Of a stretch of DNA of 64,000 nucleotides, positions 35,207-45,254 are shown in pieces. The stretch comes from Lysinibacillus mangiferihumi (GTDB taxonomy: Bacteria > Bacillota > Bacilli > Bacillales_A > Planococcaceae). The DNA is taken from NCBI RefSeq assembly GCF_003049665.1, contig NZ_PYWM01000008.1, positions 1 through 64,000 of the forward strand, read 5' to 3'. Position 1 is the stretch's first letter. Every line of letters starts with the position of its first letter. The translations under genes were made by a program, and so were the position numbers. Under the pieces are notes generated by a model. It ran no database searches. It was not told the origin of the DNA and saw nothing but the letters and a program-made list of their open reading frames with translations.

Positions 35207-36880
35207 ATGGAGAATATTATTTGTGCTTGTGGACATAGTAATCCGTTTGGCACGAAGCTCTGTGAGAAATGCGGTCGTCCTTTAACCGAAGAAGAAAAGC
35301 AAAATAAAGTTGTCGACATGCGGTATGATGGTACGGCTATTCGCTCAAAAACGTACAACAAATCAATTGTCGACAAAATTTGGAATTTTTTCTCAAGTGT
35401 TAAAGTAGGGATAGCATTAATTATTATTACATTAATAGCAGCTTCAATCGGAACGTTACTACCGCAAGAGTTTTACGTAAAAGCTTCTGACATGGAAAAG
35501 GGAGCCTATTACGAGGATGTTTATGGTTTTGTGGGGAAAATCTATTATACATTAGGGCTGTCTGATTTATATAGCTCTTGGTGGTTCCAAATTTTAGTTG
35601 GAATGCTTGCGGTATCCATTATTGTTGCCAGTCTTGACCGTGGTATACCACTTTATAAATCATTGAAAAATCAACGTGTTAAGCGCCATGAAAGTTTTTT
35701 AAAGCGCCAACGTATTGTGGCAGAAGGACAAATAACAGCAAGTCCTGAAGAGACGCTTAGTAAAGTTGAAAAGAAAATGACTGAGATGAAATACATTGTT
35801 CGTCGAGACGGCAGTGCTTTGTTAGCAGAAAAAGGCCGCTTCTCTCGTTACGGTCCGTACATAAATCATGTAGGCCTCATTATCTTTTTAACTGGGGTAA
35901 TGTTGCGTTTAGTTCCTGGTTTCTATGTCGATGAATCGATATGGGTACGTGAAGGTGAAACACGTGCAATTACTGGCATGGACGGTTATTTTATTGAAAA
36001 TCGAGACTTTATTTTAGAAACACATGATAATGCACCACAAGGTGAACAGCTAAAGCAAGGTGTTAACGTCGTTGCGAAAAACTTCCAAACGGATATTACG
36101 TTATATAAGCAACCTAAAGACGCTATTGCTGGTGATACGGAAAATCTAGAAAAGGTGAGAGATTATTCAATTCGAGTGAATCATCCTTTAAAAGAAGAAG
36201 GCTATGCACTATATCAAATGGATTATCGCTTAAATGAATTGAAGCAAATGAATTTCCAACTAGTAAATAAATCAACGGAGCAATCACTTGGTAAAGTAGG
36301 AATTGATTTAACAAACCCTAAAAAAGAATACGATTTAGGAAATGGTGTATCTGTTAAATTACTTGTTTACACACCAGACTTCTCTGGGTTTGAAAATGGT
36401 GTACCGCAAACAGCGACGTCAGTTCCTAATAATCCAGCATTTCTATTTAAAATGACGACACCAGAAACACCAAAGGGTGAAACTAGCTTCGTTGCGATTA
36501 AACAAACATTAGAACCACTAGGTGAAAACCAATACAAAATGAAGTTTGAAAGCGTGGAAACACGCGATATGTCTGGTTTTACAATACGTAAAGACCGCAC
36601 AATCCCAATTTTATTTGTTGGTGGTATTATTTTCATGATCGGCGTTGCAATCGGTTCATATTGGAACCACCGTCGACTTTGGTTACAAGTAGAGCCTGAT
36701 GGCCATGTGCTGATGGCTGCTCATGTCAATAAAAATATGTTCAGCATGAAAAAAGATTTAGATGCCGTGACTGCATTTGCTGGCCTACCGCAATATAAGG
36801 ATCAGTTAGAGCCGTCTGAAGAAGGCGAAGAGTCCACAAATCGTGGCAATACTAAAAAGGAAGGTGACAACACCTTATGA
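35207..36880 (+). CDS. resB: Cytochrome c biogenesis protein ResB
   Basis: 557-residue Ccs1/ResB protein. It has an N-terminal zinc-ribbon-like CxC...CxxC (Cys6, 8, 19 and 22), membrane segments near 65-88, 125-145, 215-235 and 460-480, and a large outer domain between the third and fourth. ResB and ResC form the haem-export and haem-lyase complex of system II. Conserved blocks include [21 protein letters not shown] and [19 protein letters not shown] with a haem-linked His. It overlaps resC by 4 bp. Confidence 0.95.
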   Translation: MENIICACGHSNPFGTKLCEKCGRPLTEEEKQNKVVDMRYDGTAIRSKTYNKSIVDKIWNFFSSVKVGIALIIITLIAASIGTLLPQEFYVKASDMEKGAYYEDVYGFVGKIYYTLGLSDLYSSWWFQILVGMLAVSIIVASLDRGIPLYKSLKNQRVKRHESFLKRQRIVAEGQITASPEETLSKVEKKMTEMKYIVRRDGSALLAEKGRFSRYGPYINHVGLIIFLTGVMLRLVPGFYVDESIWVREGETRAITGMDGYFIENRDFILETHDNAPQGEQLKQGVNVVAKNFQTDITLYKQPKDAIAGDTENLEKVRDYSIRVNHPLKEEGYALYQMDYRLNELKQMNFQLVNKSTEQSLGKVGIDLTNPKKEYDLGNGVSVKLLVYTPDFSGFENGVPQTATSVPNNPAFLFKMTTPETPKGETSFVAIKQTLEPLGENQYKMKFESVETRDMSGFTIRKDRTIPILFVGGIIFMIGVAIGSYWNHRRLWLQVEPDGHVLMAAHVNKNMFSMKKDLDAVTAFAGLPQYKDQLEPSEEGEESTNRGNTKKEGDNTL

Positions 36881-38058
36881 GTTTGATTGACTTAAGTGGA
36901 AATCTATTATTTGTTGCATTCTTAGCCTATCTAGTAGCTACTTTACTATTTGGCGGCGCCATTAAACAATCCAATGCTTCTGGCAAAAACACAGACAAAT
37001 GGGGTAAACTGGCAATTGTCGTAACAATTATAGGTTTCCTTTCACAAATTGGTTATTTTATTACACGTTGGGTTTACACAGGTCACGCACCTGTTAGTAA
37101 TATGTTTGAATTTACGACTGCTTTCGGGATGTTTATTGTTGGCGCATTTATTTTAATTTACTTTATTTATCGCCTAACAGCGCTTGGTTTAGTGGCGTTA
37201 CCTGTAGCGTTATTAATCATTGCCTATGCATCGATGTTCCCGACAGAAGTAAGTCCATTAGTACCGTCACTGCAAAGTCATTGGTTAACAATTCACGTTA
37301 TTACGGCTGCAATGGGGCAATCGATTTTAGCGATTAGTGCAGTTGCAGGTTTAATTTATTTATTAAAAGTTGTAGATTTAAACAAACCTTCAAAGCAACG
37401 TTTCTGGCTTGAAGCAGTTATGTACTGCTTAGTTGTTGTGCTTGGCTTTGTTATTGTGTCATCTACATTTAGTGCGATGGATTATGAATCGAAATATACG
37501 TATATCGATAAAGAAGGTATGTCTCGCCAAATTACTTATAATTTGCCACCGATTTTTGGGATGAATGAGTATGAGGTAGTAGAGGAACATGGCATGTCTC
37601 CATTAGTAGAAATGCCTGCACTGATTAATGCTAAAAAATTAACAACGGTCGTTTGGTCATTATTAATAGGCTCATTACTATACTTATTCATTCGCCTTAT
37701 TGCACGTCGTCGCATAAGCGCGATATTCCAACCGCTTGTTAAACGTGTAAATCTACAATTACTGGATGAAGTCGGTTATCGTTCTGTTATTATTGGTTTC
37801 CCAGTATTTACATTAGGTGCACTCATTTTTGCGATGATTTGGGCACAACTTGCGTGGAGTCGTTTCTGGGGTTGGGACCCGAAAGAAGTATGGGCCCTTA
37901 TTACATGGTTATTCTATGCAGCATTCCTACATCTACGTTTATCTAAGGGCTGGGAAGGTGAAAAATCTGCTTGGTTAGCATTAATTGGCTTTGGTATTAT
38001 ATTATTTAACCTTATTGCCGTTAACTTAATTCTTGCAGGTTTACACTCCTACGCGTAA
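36877..38058 (+). CDS. resC: Cytochrome c biogenesis protein ResC (CcsA)
   Basis: 393-residue CcsA/ResC membrane protein with about eight spans. The tryptophan-rich haem-handling motif is [14 protein letters not shown], with flanking His residues in [14 protein letters not shown] and [12 protein letters not shown] that fit the conserved haem ligands. It works with ResB to bring haem out and attach it to c-type cytochromes. The ATG overlaps the resB stop. A terminator follows, separating it from resD-resE. Confidence 0.96.
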   Translation: MSLIDLSGNLLFVAFLAYLVATLLFGGAIKQSNASGKNTDKWGKLAIVVTIIGFLSQIGYFITRWVYTGHAPVSNMFEFTTAFGMFIVGAFILIYFIYRLTALGLVALPVALLIIAYASMFPTEVSPLVPSLQSHWLTIHVITAAMGQSILAISAVAGLIYLLKVVDLNKPSKQRFWLEAVMYCLVVVLGFVIVSSTFSAMDYESKYTYIDKEGMSRQITYNLPPIFGMNEYEVVEEHGMSPLVEMPALINAKKLTTVVWSLLIGSLLYLFIRLIARRRISAIFQPLVKRVNLQLLDEVGYRSVIIGFPVFTLGALIFAMIWAQLAWSRFWGWDPKEVWALITWLFYAAFLHLRLSKGWEGEKSAWLALIGFGIILFNLIAVNLILAGLHSYA

Positions 38059-38067
38059 CAGGGGAAC

Positions 38068-38107
38068 AAAAAGCCTTTTCGCTGCTGCGAAAGGGCTTTC
38101 TTTTCTT
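38068..38107 (+). terminator. Intrinsic terminator after resABC
   Basis: GCCTTTTCGC / GCGAAAGGGC around a TGCT loop, A's before and T's after. Confidence 0.9.
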
Positions 38108-38173
38108 TTCAAGTCGTAACGTACCATGTACAATAGAAGGGTAGAGAAAGATCGGAAGAGAGGGATCGTGAAA

Positions 38174-38890
38174 GTGTCAGAAAATATTTCAGTATTAGTA
38201 GTAGACGACGAGGATCGTATTCGACGCTTATTAAAAATGTATTTGGAGCGCGAAGGGTATCAAGTTGACGAAGCAGAGAATGGTGAAGAAGCGATCGAAA
38301 AATCTTTAGAAAAAGAGTACCACTGTATTTTACTAGATATTATGATGCCTGAAAAAGATGGGCTTGAGGTATGTGCAGAAATTCGCGAAAGAGCTGCAAC
38401 GCCAATTATTTTATTAACTGCAAAAGGCGAGGAAGCAAACCGTGTACAAGGCTTCGAGCTTGGAGCAGATGATTATATTGTAAAGCCATTTAGTCCTCGT
38501 GAGGTGGTTCTACGCGTAAAAGCGATTTTACGTCGTTCACAAGCATTTTCACCTACGACAAATGCATCGTCATCAAAAGATTTAGTTGTATTCCAACATT
38601 TGATGATTGACCATGATGCGCACCGTGTAACAGCGGAAGGTATCGAAGTAAATTTAACACCAAAAGAGTATGAATTATTGTACTTCCTTGCAAAATCTCC
38701 AGACAAAGTATTTGACCGTGAACAATTACTAAAAGAGGTTTGGCATTATGATTTCTTTGGAGACCTACGAACAGTCGATACCCATGTGAAGCGTCTACGT
38801 GAGAAGCTGAATCGTGTATCAGAGAACGCAGCGAAAATGATTGTCACTGTTTGGGGCGTTGGCTACAAATTTGAGGTTGTCAATGAATAG
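38174..38890 (+). CDS. resD: Response regulator ResD
   Basis: 238-residue OmpR-type regulator of aerobic and anaerobic respiration genes. Receiver domain (about 3-120): VLVVDDEDRIRRLLKMYLEREGY, phospho-Asp in ILLDIMMPEKDG, LLTAKGEEANRVQGFELGADDYIVKPFSPREVV. Winged-helix domain (about 138-235): NLTPKEYELLYFLAKSP and DTHVKRLREKLN. The frame runs from 38126, but GAGAGGG at 38158-38164 favours GTG 38174; TACAAT near 38128 looks like a -10 box. Overlaps resE by 8 bp. Confidence 0.95.
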   Translation: MSENISVLVVDDEDRIRRLLKMYLEREGYQVDEAENGEEAIEKSLEKEYHCILLDIMMPEKDGLEVCAEIRERAATPIILLTAKGEEANRVQGFELGADDYIVKPFSPREVVLRVKAILRRSQAFSPTTNASSSKDLVVFQHLMIDHDAHRVTAEGIEVNLTPKEYELLYFLAKSPDKVFDREQLLKEVWHYDFFGDLRTVDTHVKRLREKLNRVSENAAKMIVTVWGVGYKFEVVNE

Positions 38891-40658
38891 AATATGGAAC
38901 AGTGTTGTCGGGAAGCTATGGGTAACCATATTGCTTCTCGTTTCATTTGTATTATTTGTTTTCACGGTTTTAATGCTCGAATTTCTTCAAAACTATCATA
39001 TGCAGCAAGCAGAGATTTCGCTGCGTCAAACGGCTGCAACAATAGCGAGTATAGTGGATGACAATGAGACGGCAGAATCGACTTCGCAACTCCTGACAGA
39101 TATTTTACCTGAGGGTACAAATGCACTTATCGCCATAAATCATTTGGAAGTCTCATTTGCGCTGCAAGAAGGCGTCAACAAGAAAGAAATTCAAGATGAA
39201 ATATTAGCGAATAAATCCTTCCATGAAATTTTCCAATCAGATGAACCAATTATAAAGGAAATGATGATGCCATCTTCAACTGATAAAGGAAAAATGGAAT
39301 CCTATGTCGTGCTAGGGTTTCCACTAAATGTGGAAAATGAAGTGCATGGCGCTGTATTTATTTATCAAAGTCCAGATGCGTTACATAAAACATCGAAAGA
39401 GACGACCAAAATTGTCTTTTTAGCGGCATTTATTGCGTTTGTGTTAACGACATTTTTTGCATTTTTCTTATCATCCCGTATTACATCACCATTACGTAAA
39501 ATGCGTGAGCTAGCTTTTGAAATTGCAAAAGGGAATTTCGAGGCAAAAATGCCGACAACGCAAAATGATGAAATCGGCCAGCTAGCTGTTGCGTTCAATC
39601 AAATGGGGCGTCAGCTAAAGCATAACTTAGAAGTAATCAATCAAGAAAATGAGCAATTGTCCAATATTTTAACATCCATGACAGATGCCGTTATAACGTT
39701 TAACCGTGATCGAACAATTTTACTGAGCAACCCGCCAGCGGAACGTTTAATGCAAAAATGGTTTGTTAATAAAGGCTCGCAAAGCGCAAAGCCTATTCCA
39801 CCTGAACTCTATCATATGCTCGATCATGTACTAATGTTTGAAGATAAGTTAGAAGAAGAAATAGAAATGGATGGAAATTATTATACATTTACGATTAGCC
39901 CGCTCTATAGTGGGGAATTAATTCGTGGAGCAGTTGCTGTAATCCGTGATATGACAGAGCAGCATCGTTTAGAAAAGCTACGTTCTGATTTTATTGCCAA
40001 TGTATCACATGAACTACGTACACCGATTTCCATGCTGCAAGGCTATTCAGAGGCATTAATGGATGATGATTTTATTCAAGATCAAGAAGAACGTAATGAA
40101 ATCACGAAAATTATTTATGATGAATCGAAGCGTATGGGACGTTTAGTAACCGATTTATTGGATTTAGCGCGAATGGAATCAGGACATATGACACTGTACA
40201 AAGATGAAGTACCGATTAATTCGACATTTGAACGTATTACGCAAAAATTCGCTCAAGTGGCAAAAGAAAAACACGTGCAGCTTTTATTTAATAGTGAGTT
40301 TGATAATGATGCCCGCATCAGTATGGATGAGGATCGTATCGAACAAGTGTTAACAAATTTAGTGGATAATGCACTGCGTCATACAGACGAAGGTTCTGTC
40401 ATTGTCAAGATAGAGCAAGAGCCAACCTTTGCCAAAATATCTGTTCAGGATACAGGACATGGGATTCCACAGGAAGATTTACCATATGTCTTTGAGCGTT
40501 TTTATAAAGCGGATAAAGCACGGACACGTTCTAAAGGCGGAACGGGTTTAGGGCTTGCAATTGCTCGGAATATTGTCAAGGCCCACTCTGGCAATATTAT
40601 GGTCGATAGTGTGTTAAAAGAGGGCACAACCTTTACTTTCTATTTACCATTCGAATAA
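38883..40658 (+). CDS. resE: Sensor histidine kinase ResE
   Basis: 591-residue membrane kinase, partner of ResD. Two membrane segments (about 12-34 and 170-192) flank an outer domain of about 135 residues. Then come a HAMP linker, a PAS-like region (ILTSMTDAVITFNRDRTIL), the HisKA box FIANVSHELRTPISMLQGY with the phospho-His, and ATP-binding boxes QVLTNLVDNALRHTDEG, VQDTGHGIPQEDLPYVFERF and GGTGLGLAIARNIV. ATG 38883 overlaps the resD end; the frame upstream to 38841 is inside resD. Redox or NO-related input is known for B. subtilis ResE. Confidence 0.95.
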   Translation: MNRIWNSVVGKLWVTILLLVSFVLFVFTVLMLEFLQNYHMQQAEISLRQTAATIASIVDDNETAESTSQLLTDILPEGTNALIAINHLEVSFALQEGVNKKEIQDEILANKSFHEIFQSDEPIIKEMMMPSSTDKGKMESYVVLGFPLNVENEVHGAVFIYQSPDALHKTSKETTKIVFLAAFIAFVLTTFFAFFLSSRITSPLRKMRELAFEIAKGNFEAKMPTTQNDEIGQLAVAFNQMGRQLKHNLEVINQENEQLSNILTSMTDAVITFNRDRTILLSNPPAERLMQKWFVNKGSQSAKPIPPELYHMLDHVLMFEDKLEEEIEMDGNYYTFTISPLYSGELIRGAVAVIRDMTEQHRLEKLRSDFIANVSHELRTPISMLQGYSEALMDDDFIQDQEERNEITKIIYDESKRMGRLVTDLLDLARMESGHMTLYKDEVPINSTFERITQKFAQVAKEKHVQLLFNSEFDNDARISMDEDRIEQVLTNLVDNALRHTDEGSVIVKIEQEPTFAKISVQDTGHGIPQEDLPYVFERFYKADKARTRSKGGTGLGLAIARNIVKAHSGNIMVDSVLKEGTTFTFYLPFE

Positions 40659-40843
40659 ATTCATGAAGAAGTCCTTGTAGCTGATGCCATCTGACAATGC
40701 TCTTTCATGCTTACACGGGTCATTGGTATAGTTAGAACTAGCTGAACTAGTTGGCAACAATACCAATACCTGTTAGGGGCTATACGTCGGCTTGTGCTCG
40801 GGTTTAGACACATAGCAAAATTAAGACCAAAATATTATTTAAA

Positions 40844-40869
40844 TGTAACTTGTGCGAGTGTTAGACGAC
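40844..40869 (+). promoter_or_regulatory. SigX-type autoregulatory promoter
   Basis: TGTAAC (40844-40849), 16-bp spacer, CGAC (40866-40869), about 30 bp before sigX. This matches the ECF sigma-X promoter pattern of B. subtilis and implies autoregulation. Confidence 0.75.
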
Positions 40870-40898
40870 AAATACTATGAGAACGGGGGTGGAGTGCT

Positions 40899-41432
40899 TT
40901 GAATGACTCCGTGTTCCATCGACTATACGATGCATACCATCAAGACGTGTTCCAGTTTCTTATTTATCTAGTAAAAAATCGCACACTTGCTGAGGACCTT
41001 GCACATGAGGTTTATGTCCGTGTGCTGCGATCTTATGAACAATTTGCAGGGAATAGCAGTGAAAAAACTTGGCTTTTTGCTATTGCTAAAAATGTCGCAA
41101 TTGATCATTTTCGAAAGCAGGCTGTGCGCCAAAAACATTCACTCGATTTTTTTGACTGGGAAACGGAACAATTACATTCAACCACACCATCACCGGAAGA
41201 TGTGCTACAGGCCAGTGATGAATTAAAGCAGATAGAGTCTGCACTTGAAAATTGTACAGGGGATCAAAAAATGGTTATTATTATGCGCTATTTCCAAGAT
41301 TTATCGATTACTGAAACTGCGCAAATACTTGATTGGACAGAGGCAAAGGTTAAAACGACGCAACATCGAGCCATTAAGTTTTTAAGGCAACATCTACAAC
41401 AGGTTAGGGAACAGGAGGCGAAAAGGCAATGA
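40899..41432 (+). CDS. sigX: ECF sigma factor SigX
   Basis: 177-residue ECF sigma factor controlling cell-envelope charge and modification genes in B. subtilis. Region 2: YDAYHQDVFQFLIYLVKNRTLAEDLAHEVYVRVL and SSEKTWLFAIAKNVAIDHFRKQ. Region 4: DQKMVIIMRYFQDLSITETAQIL and EAKVKTTQHRAIKFLRQ. The TTG start follows GGGGGTGGAG. Located after resE and overlapping rsiX by 4 bp, as in B. subtilis. A matching SigX promoter lies just upstream. Confidence 0.95.
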   Translation: MNDSVFHRLYDAYHQDVFQFLIYLVKNRTLAEDLAHEVYVRVLRSYEQFAGNSSEKTWLFAIAKNVAIDHFRKQAVRQKHSLDFFDWETEQLHSTTPSPEDVLQASDELKQIESALENCTGDQKMVIIMRYFQDLSITETAQILDWTEAKVKTTQHRAIKFLRQHLQQVREQEAKRQ

Positions 41433-42715
41433 CACATAAACAATTTGACGATGAACAACTTGAACAAATGTTGAACAATGCCCCGAAGCTTACTGACCAC
41501 CGCTCGAAAGACGAAGTGTTAAAAAGATTGCTTGCTGATGCACGTTTACAAGACAATATACATCTTCAAGAGGCTATACAACCAGTAGATGAGGCAAAAG
41601 AACAACAAGCGCAATCATTGCCTGCTCAAGAAAATACTGAACCTATAAAACGACGCAAGAGTAGGTGGCCTATTTTAAGTAGTGTTGCTGCAATTTTTGT
41701 ACTATCAATAGCAGGGTACATCTATGTATCGAACAATTCTTCCGTGAAGGATGAAGCAAACGCCCCAATCGAAAATTATTCTTCTGTGCAGGAGGATCGG
41801 TCGGTCACAGAAAGTGAAAATGCAGATGCAGATAGTGTAATGAAAGCGAATATTGGTGCTGAGCATGCTCGTATCCTATCGTTGCGGACATCTGTTTACG
41901 AAGATGATTTAGTCGATGCAGTCGTTTTCAGAATTGGATTACCTGGTGGTAAGGCTGATAGCATACCAATGACCTATATTATTCCGAACAAAAAAATAAC
42001 TGCTGATTTTGGGAAGAAGAAGCCAACAACTTTACAAATGTATGAAAAATACGCACCTCAAATTGATGAAGAAGCAATGGGTTTAACAGACTATCATCCG
42101 TACAAAGGTGAGTTAAAAGAAGAAGGTAAAACGCTTGTGCACGTATTACCAGAAGAAAATGATTATGATGTAGCTTCGGCATCCGTCACGAAATATTTAA
42201 ACTCGTTAAAAGATACTTTTTCTGAGTCCGAATATAAAGCCATTGCCATTAAACAGGCAGATGGTTCTGATTACGAGTTTTCGCAAGCAGAAGAGCCGAG
42301 TGAGCCTATAGCGCTAACAAAAGATAATCATTACAATTATTATTTATATACAGAGGGAAACGGGACTGAATATTTATCGCCTGATCTCCATCAAACGTAT
42401 CCTACTGTGACAGAGGCTCTACTGGCGATGCGAGACAAAAAGGATGATGTTTATGTGCCAGTTGTTCCGGAAAATGTCACATACACTGTAAAAGAAGAAG
42501 AAGATGGGGTTGTGGTCACATTTGACGCACCACTTGATTTAACGACAATGGATGCCGTACGGGCAACACAATTGATAGAGGCGATGATGTTGACTGCGTC
42601 AAGCTTTGATAAAAAGATACGTTTAGATAACATTGTACAGGAAAGTTGGGAAGGCTTTGATTTAACAAATTTTTTACCCATGCCTGTAGGTGCCAATAAA
42701 CAAATGATGCCATAA
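41429..42715 (+). CDS. rsiX: Anti-sigma-X factor RsiX
   Basis: 428-residue membrane-anchored anti-sigma factor. The cytoplasmic part (about 1-75) should bind SigX, starting HKQFDDEQLEQMLNNAPKLTDHRSKDEVLKRL; one membrane span is at about 80-98 (ILSSVAAIFVLSIAGYIYVS); a long outer sensor domain follows. It lacks a HxxxCxxC zinc anti-sigma motif, as RsiX does. It overlaps sigX by ATGA. Part of the outer domain resembles GerMN-like repeats only weakly. A terminator follows. Confidence 0.9.
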   Translation: MTHKQFDDEQLEQMLNNAPKLTDHRSKDEVLKRLLADARLQDNIHLQEAIQPVDEAKEQQAQSLPAQENTEPIKRRKSRWPILSSVAAIFVLSIAGYIYVSNNSSVKDEANAPIENYSSVQEDRSVTESENADADSVMKANIGAEHARILSLRTSVYEDDLVDAVVFRIGLPGGKADSIPMTYIIPNKKITADFGKKKPTTLQMYEKYAPQIDEEAMGLTDYHPYKGELKEEGKTLVHVLPEENDYDVASASVTKYLNSLKDTFSESEYKAIAIKQADGSDYEFSQAEEPSEPIALTKDNHYNYYLYTEGNGTEYLSPDLHQTYPTVTEALLAMRDKKDDVYVPVVPENVTYTVKEEEDGVVVTFDAPLDLTTMDAVRATQLIEAMMLTASSFDKKIRLDNIVQESWEGFDLTNFLPMPVGANKQMMP

Positions 42716-42720
42716 TATAG

Positions 42721-42756
42721 AAAACAGCTATCAGATAGTAGATAGCTGTTTTTTAT
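42721..42756 (+). terminator. Intrinsic terminator after rsiX
   Basis: AAAACAGCTATC / GATAGCTGTTTT, perfect 12-bp stem, then T's. Confidence 0.93.
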
Positions 42757-42766
42757 AATGGAAATA

Positions 42767-42840
42767 CCGCGGGTAAAGCACCTTGATTCGCGGGTAAATG
42801 ATAAAATACCGCGGGTAAGTGACTTTGTTCCGCGGGTAAG
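42767..42840. repeat. Four intergenic repeats with exact 21-bp period (CGCGGGTAA)
   Basis: CGCGGGTAA begins at 42768, 42789, 42810 and 42831, exactly 21 bp apart, with variable spacers. Sequence differs from the 21-bp array at 15656 but the period is the same, and again it lies right after a terminator. Confidence 0.9.
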
Positions 42841-42970
42841 CTACTCCATTATTTCTCGCAAAGTGCTTGATTTATTAAAACATACAAATTTAATCGGATT
42901 ATTTTAAGCAGAAGTATTTACTTTTATGTGATAAAACATTATAGTTAGTTTATAAAATAATATTGATTCA

Positions 42971-43160
42971 TCTTCGGGGCAGGGTGAAAATCCCGACCGG
43001 CGGTAATAGAGTTGTAAATCGCTAGTGTAGTAGTAAGCTACAGTAGCTCGCATGATTTACTAGATGGCTCTTCAGCCCGCGACCTGTGCAAAGATTTTTT
43101 TGCATGGCTGACTTGGTGTAATTCCAAGGCCGACAGTATAGTCTGGATGGGAGAAGATGA
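42971..43160 (+). promoter_or_regulatory. FMN riboswitch (RFN element)
   Basis: Classic RFN element: TCTTCGGGGCAGGGTGAAAA and CCCGACCGGCGGT at the 5' side, a variable stem at about 43015-43070, GCCCGCGACC, then CTTGGTGTAATTCCAAGGCC and CAGTATAGTCTGGATGGGAG before the closing AGAAGATGA. It binds FMN and lowers expression of the downstream riboflavin importer when FMN is high. Confidence 0.97.
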
Positions 43161-43283
43161 AGGTACGATCGTCATTCGTTGTTACGAATTAAGCTATGTG
43201 CGAACGTTTTTTTAGTGTGTCTTTAAATGCACGCTATGCACAAAAAATAGCTAGTAATGGCGTTATTTACTCATGCCTTTTCT

Positions 43284-43313
43284 CCCTTATGCTGATTTGC
43301 ATAAGGGTTTTTT
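43284..43313 (+). terminator. Riboswitch-controlled terminator before ribU
   Basis: CCCTTATGC / GCATAAGGG, 6-nt loop, then six T's, between the FMN riboswitch and the ribU start. This suggests control by premature termination. Confidence 0.9.
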
Positions 43314-43386
43314 CGTGAAAAACAATCGATTACGTCGTAACCTTTCTTCTTGCAAGATTGAATCAGCAAAGAGGAGAGAGTTTTCA

Positions 43387-43974
43387 ATGAAGAAAAATGT
43401 CAAACTGCAATCGTTTATTACGATTGGTATGCTGAGTAGTATTTCGTTTTTATTAATGTTATTTAATTTCCCGATTCCACCGTTCCCAGCCTTTTTGGAA
43501 GTGGATTTCAGTGATATGCCTGCCTTACTTGCAGCCATCACGATGGGCCCAGTAGCAGGTATTTTAGTAGAGCTATTTAAAAATGTTTTAGATTGGATTT
43601 TCTCTGGTACACCAACAGGAGTGCCAGTTGGTCATATTGCAAACTTTGTAACAGGCATATTATTTATTTTACCAGTATCATTTATTTTTAACCGTTTTAA
43701 AACGATTGGAGGTCTTGTTGGAGGATTAGCAACAGGAACGATTGTGATGGCGGTTGGAATGAGCTTGTTAAATATCGCAGTATTTTTACCGATGTACACT
43801 TACTTCTTAGGTATGGAGCCAGTCGTTGGCGATTCATTATACACAATGATTGTTGCAGGCATTTTACCATTTAATATCGTGAAAGGTGTGTTATTAACGG
43901 CGATTATGGCATTGTTATTCACGACGATGCGCAAATGGATCAACCAACAACGCACAATGTATTTATCGAAATAA
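43387..43974 (+). CDS. ribU: Riboflavin ECF transporter S component RibU
   Basis: 195-residue membrane protein, about six spans, that binds riboflavin and works with the shared EcfAA'T module. Conserved RibU stretches: FPAFLEVDFSDMPALLAAITMGP and ILVELFKNVLDWIFSGTPTGVPVGHIANF. ATG 43387 lies 8 bp after GAGGAGAGAG; the longer open frame runs through the riboswitch terminator and is not real. Control is by the FMN riboswitch. The last 176 bp are repeated at 55579, so the present 3' end was probably supplied by an inserted element. Confidence 0.96.
   Translation: MKKNVKLQSFITIGMLSSISFLLMLFNFPIPPFPAFLEVDFSDMPALLAAITMGPVAGILVELFKNVLDWIFSGTPTGVPVGHIANFVTGILFILPVSFIFNRFKTIGGLVGGLATGTIVMAVGMSLLNIAVFLPMYTYFLGMEPVVGDSLYTMIVAGILPFNIVKGVLLTAIMALLFTTMRKWINQQRTMYLSK
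43799..43974 (+). repeat. Left direct repeat of the island (ribU 3' end)
   Basis: 176 bp, intact reading frame, ends with the ribU stop. Pairs with 55579-55750. Confidence 0.9.
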
Positions 43975-44013
43975 GCGTAAAAAAGTATGATTTAGGATAG
44001 TGTTCAAGTAATG

Positions 44014-44053
44014 ACACCTTATTAGACTGTTATGTCTAGGAGGTGTTTTTTTT
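44014..44053. terminator. Terminator at the island's left edge
   Basis: ACACCT / AGGTGT enclosing TAGAC / GTCTA, then a run of T's. Ends ribU in its new context; may also be part of the attachment region. Confidence 0.65.
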
Positions 44054-44448
44054 GTTGCTTAAATATGCAATTTCAGATTTTCTTTCCGAAAAAGAACTAC
44101 AAAATTTAAGTGGAAATACATTAAAAGGTTATGCAAAATTTTTTCGAGAGTTTAAAAGATGGACTATGGAACAGGAATTAACAGATGCTTCTGAAGTTAC
44201 ACAGGCACATATTAAAAGCTACTTATTGCATTGCAAGAATGAACGAGGAAATAACCCAACTACAATTAATGTTAAGCTAAAAAAATCTCAATACCTTTTT
44301 TAATCAGTTACTTGATAACGAGTATATTAAATCTAATCCATGCAAAAAGGTAAAACGTCAAGAAACTGACCATCGTATAGAAGTATTTACAGATTCGCAT
44401 ATTCGGCAGATGATTTCCTATTACAGAAGCTATTGGGGGCAGAAGTAG
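44052..44448 (+). pseudogene. Tyrosine recombinase (integrase) fragment
   Basis: The N-terminal core-binding (SAM-like) domain of a phage-type integrase: SGNTLKGYAKFFREFKRWT, EVTQAHIKSYLLHCKNERG and NPTTINVKLK. A single extra A in the run at 44279-44285 shifts the frame; the continuation reads LDNEYIKSNPCKKVKRQETDHRIEVF and stops at TAG 44446. The catalytic half (Arg/His/Tyr) is missing. A TAGGAGG site just upstream with TTG 44052/44055 would be the start. Most likely the enzyme that inserted the island next to ribU. Now inactive. Confidence 0.75.
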
Positions 44449-44723
44449 ATTAGTAGTGCAACGTGAGTAATCTCACTTTAACAAGGGCAAACATATACGG
44501 ATACCTCAAATGACGGATTCATGTTGCAATGGCTGACTATGTTATACATTCTATTAAGTTAGTTTCTGAAATGTAGGCAGTCATATTTGCACCAAGCCGT
44601 TGATTACTAGAAAATAAACATAAGGCAATAATCTTTATTCAAAGTGATAAAAAGGCATATCAAGTGTGTAAGAAATATGCGCAGCACTCTACGTTTGTTT
44701 GTTGAAAACACAGTGATTATCTA
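44449..44723. other. Degenerate non-coding stretch inside the island
   Basis: No open frame is convincing. Probably the eroded remainder of the integrase or another mobility gene. Confidence 0.35.
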
Positions 44724-45066
44724 AAATTTGTAAATGAGGTAAATGTTAATTCCATTATAGATGAGGAAAGATCTGATTCGCTTTTCTTAATTGCTACTTC
44801 TGCATTGGATGTTGGAGTGAACATTAAGGATTCAGATGTTTCAACATATAACTATTGATATGCTCGATACATATACTTTTATCAAATGCCTTGAAAGAAA
44901 AAGACTAATTGATGATATGGAAGAAAAAGTGAATGTCTTGTTTAGAAGCTACACCAATCAACAGGTAGGTGGCTTTATTTCAAAAGAAGCTTCTAAGGTG
45001 TGTGAGAGCATAACAAAAGGACTTGCATATATGAAAATCAATCATAAACACAAGTCCTGTTCTTAA
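44724..45066 (+). pseudogene. C-terminal fragment of a DEAD/DEAH-type helicase
   Basis: Two frames joined by one extra T at about 44838. The first reads NSIIDEERSDSLFLIATSALDVGVNI, helicase motif V (ATSALDVGVN). The second continues HITIDMLDTYTFIKCLERKR, motif VI with Gln/Gly changed, and ends in an ordinary helical tail at 45066. It lacks motifs I-III. Probably from the mobility or DNA-processing part of the element. Confidence 0.6.
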
Positions 45067-45095
45067 TGAAGTGAAGCATCTGATTATGGTATAAA

Positions 45096-45254
45096 TTACG
45101 CAATTACTTTTTTACTAGAAATGCCAATTATAGTACCTATCCATGTTCCTAATAGAACGCTAATTGCAACGAATCCTAGTCCCATACCGTCCCAACCACC
45201 AACTACTAATATGCCGTATACATATTGCCTACCTCTAATCAACGGATGATACAT
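45096..45254 (-). CDS. Small hydrophobic peptide, Gly-rich single or double span
   Basis: 52 residues. ATG (complement of 45252-45254) stands 7 bp after AAGGGGCG on the minus strand. The sequence is strongly membrane-like and glycine-rich: YGILVVGGWDGMGLGFVAIS, then LLGTWIGTIIGISSKK. It could be a small membrane peptide, a bacteriocin-like peptide or a transport remnant; no family is recognised. Starts directly after the stop of a minus-strand open stretch (TAGATG). Confidence 0.5.
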   Translation of the reverse strand: MYHPLIRGRQYVYGILVVGGWDGMGLGFVAISVLLGTWIGTIIGISSKKVIA

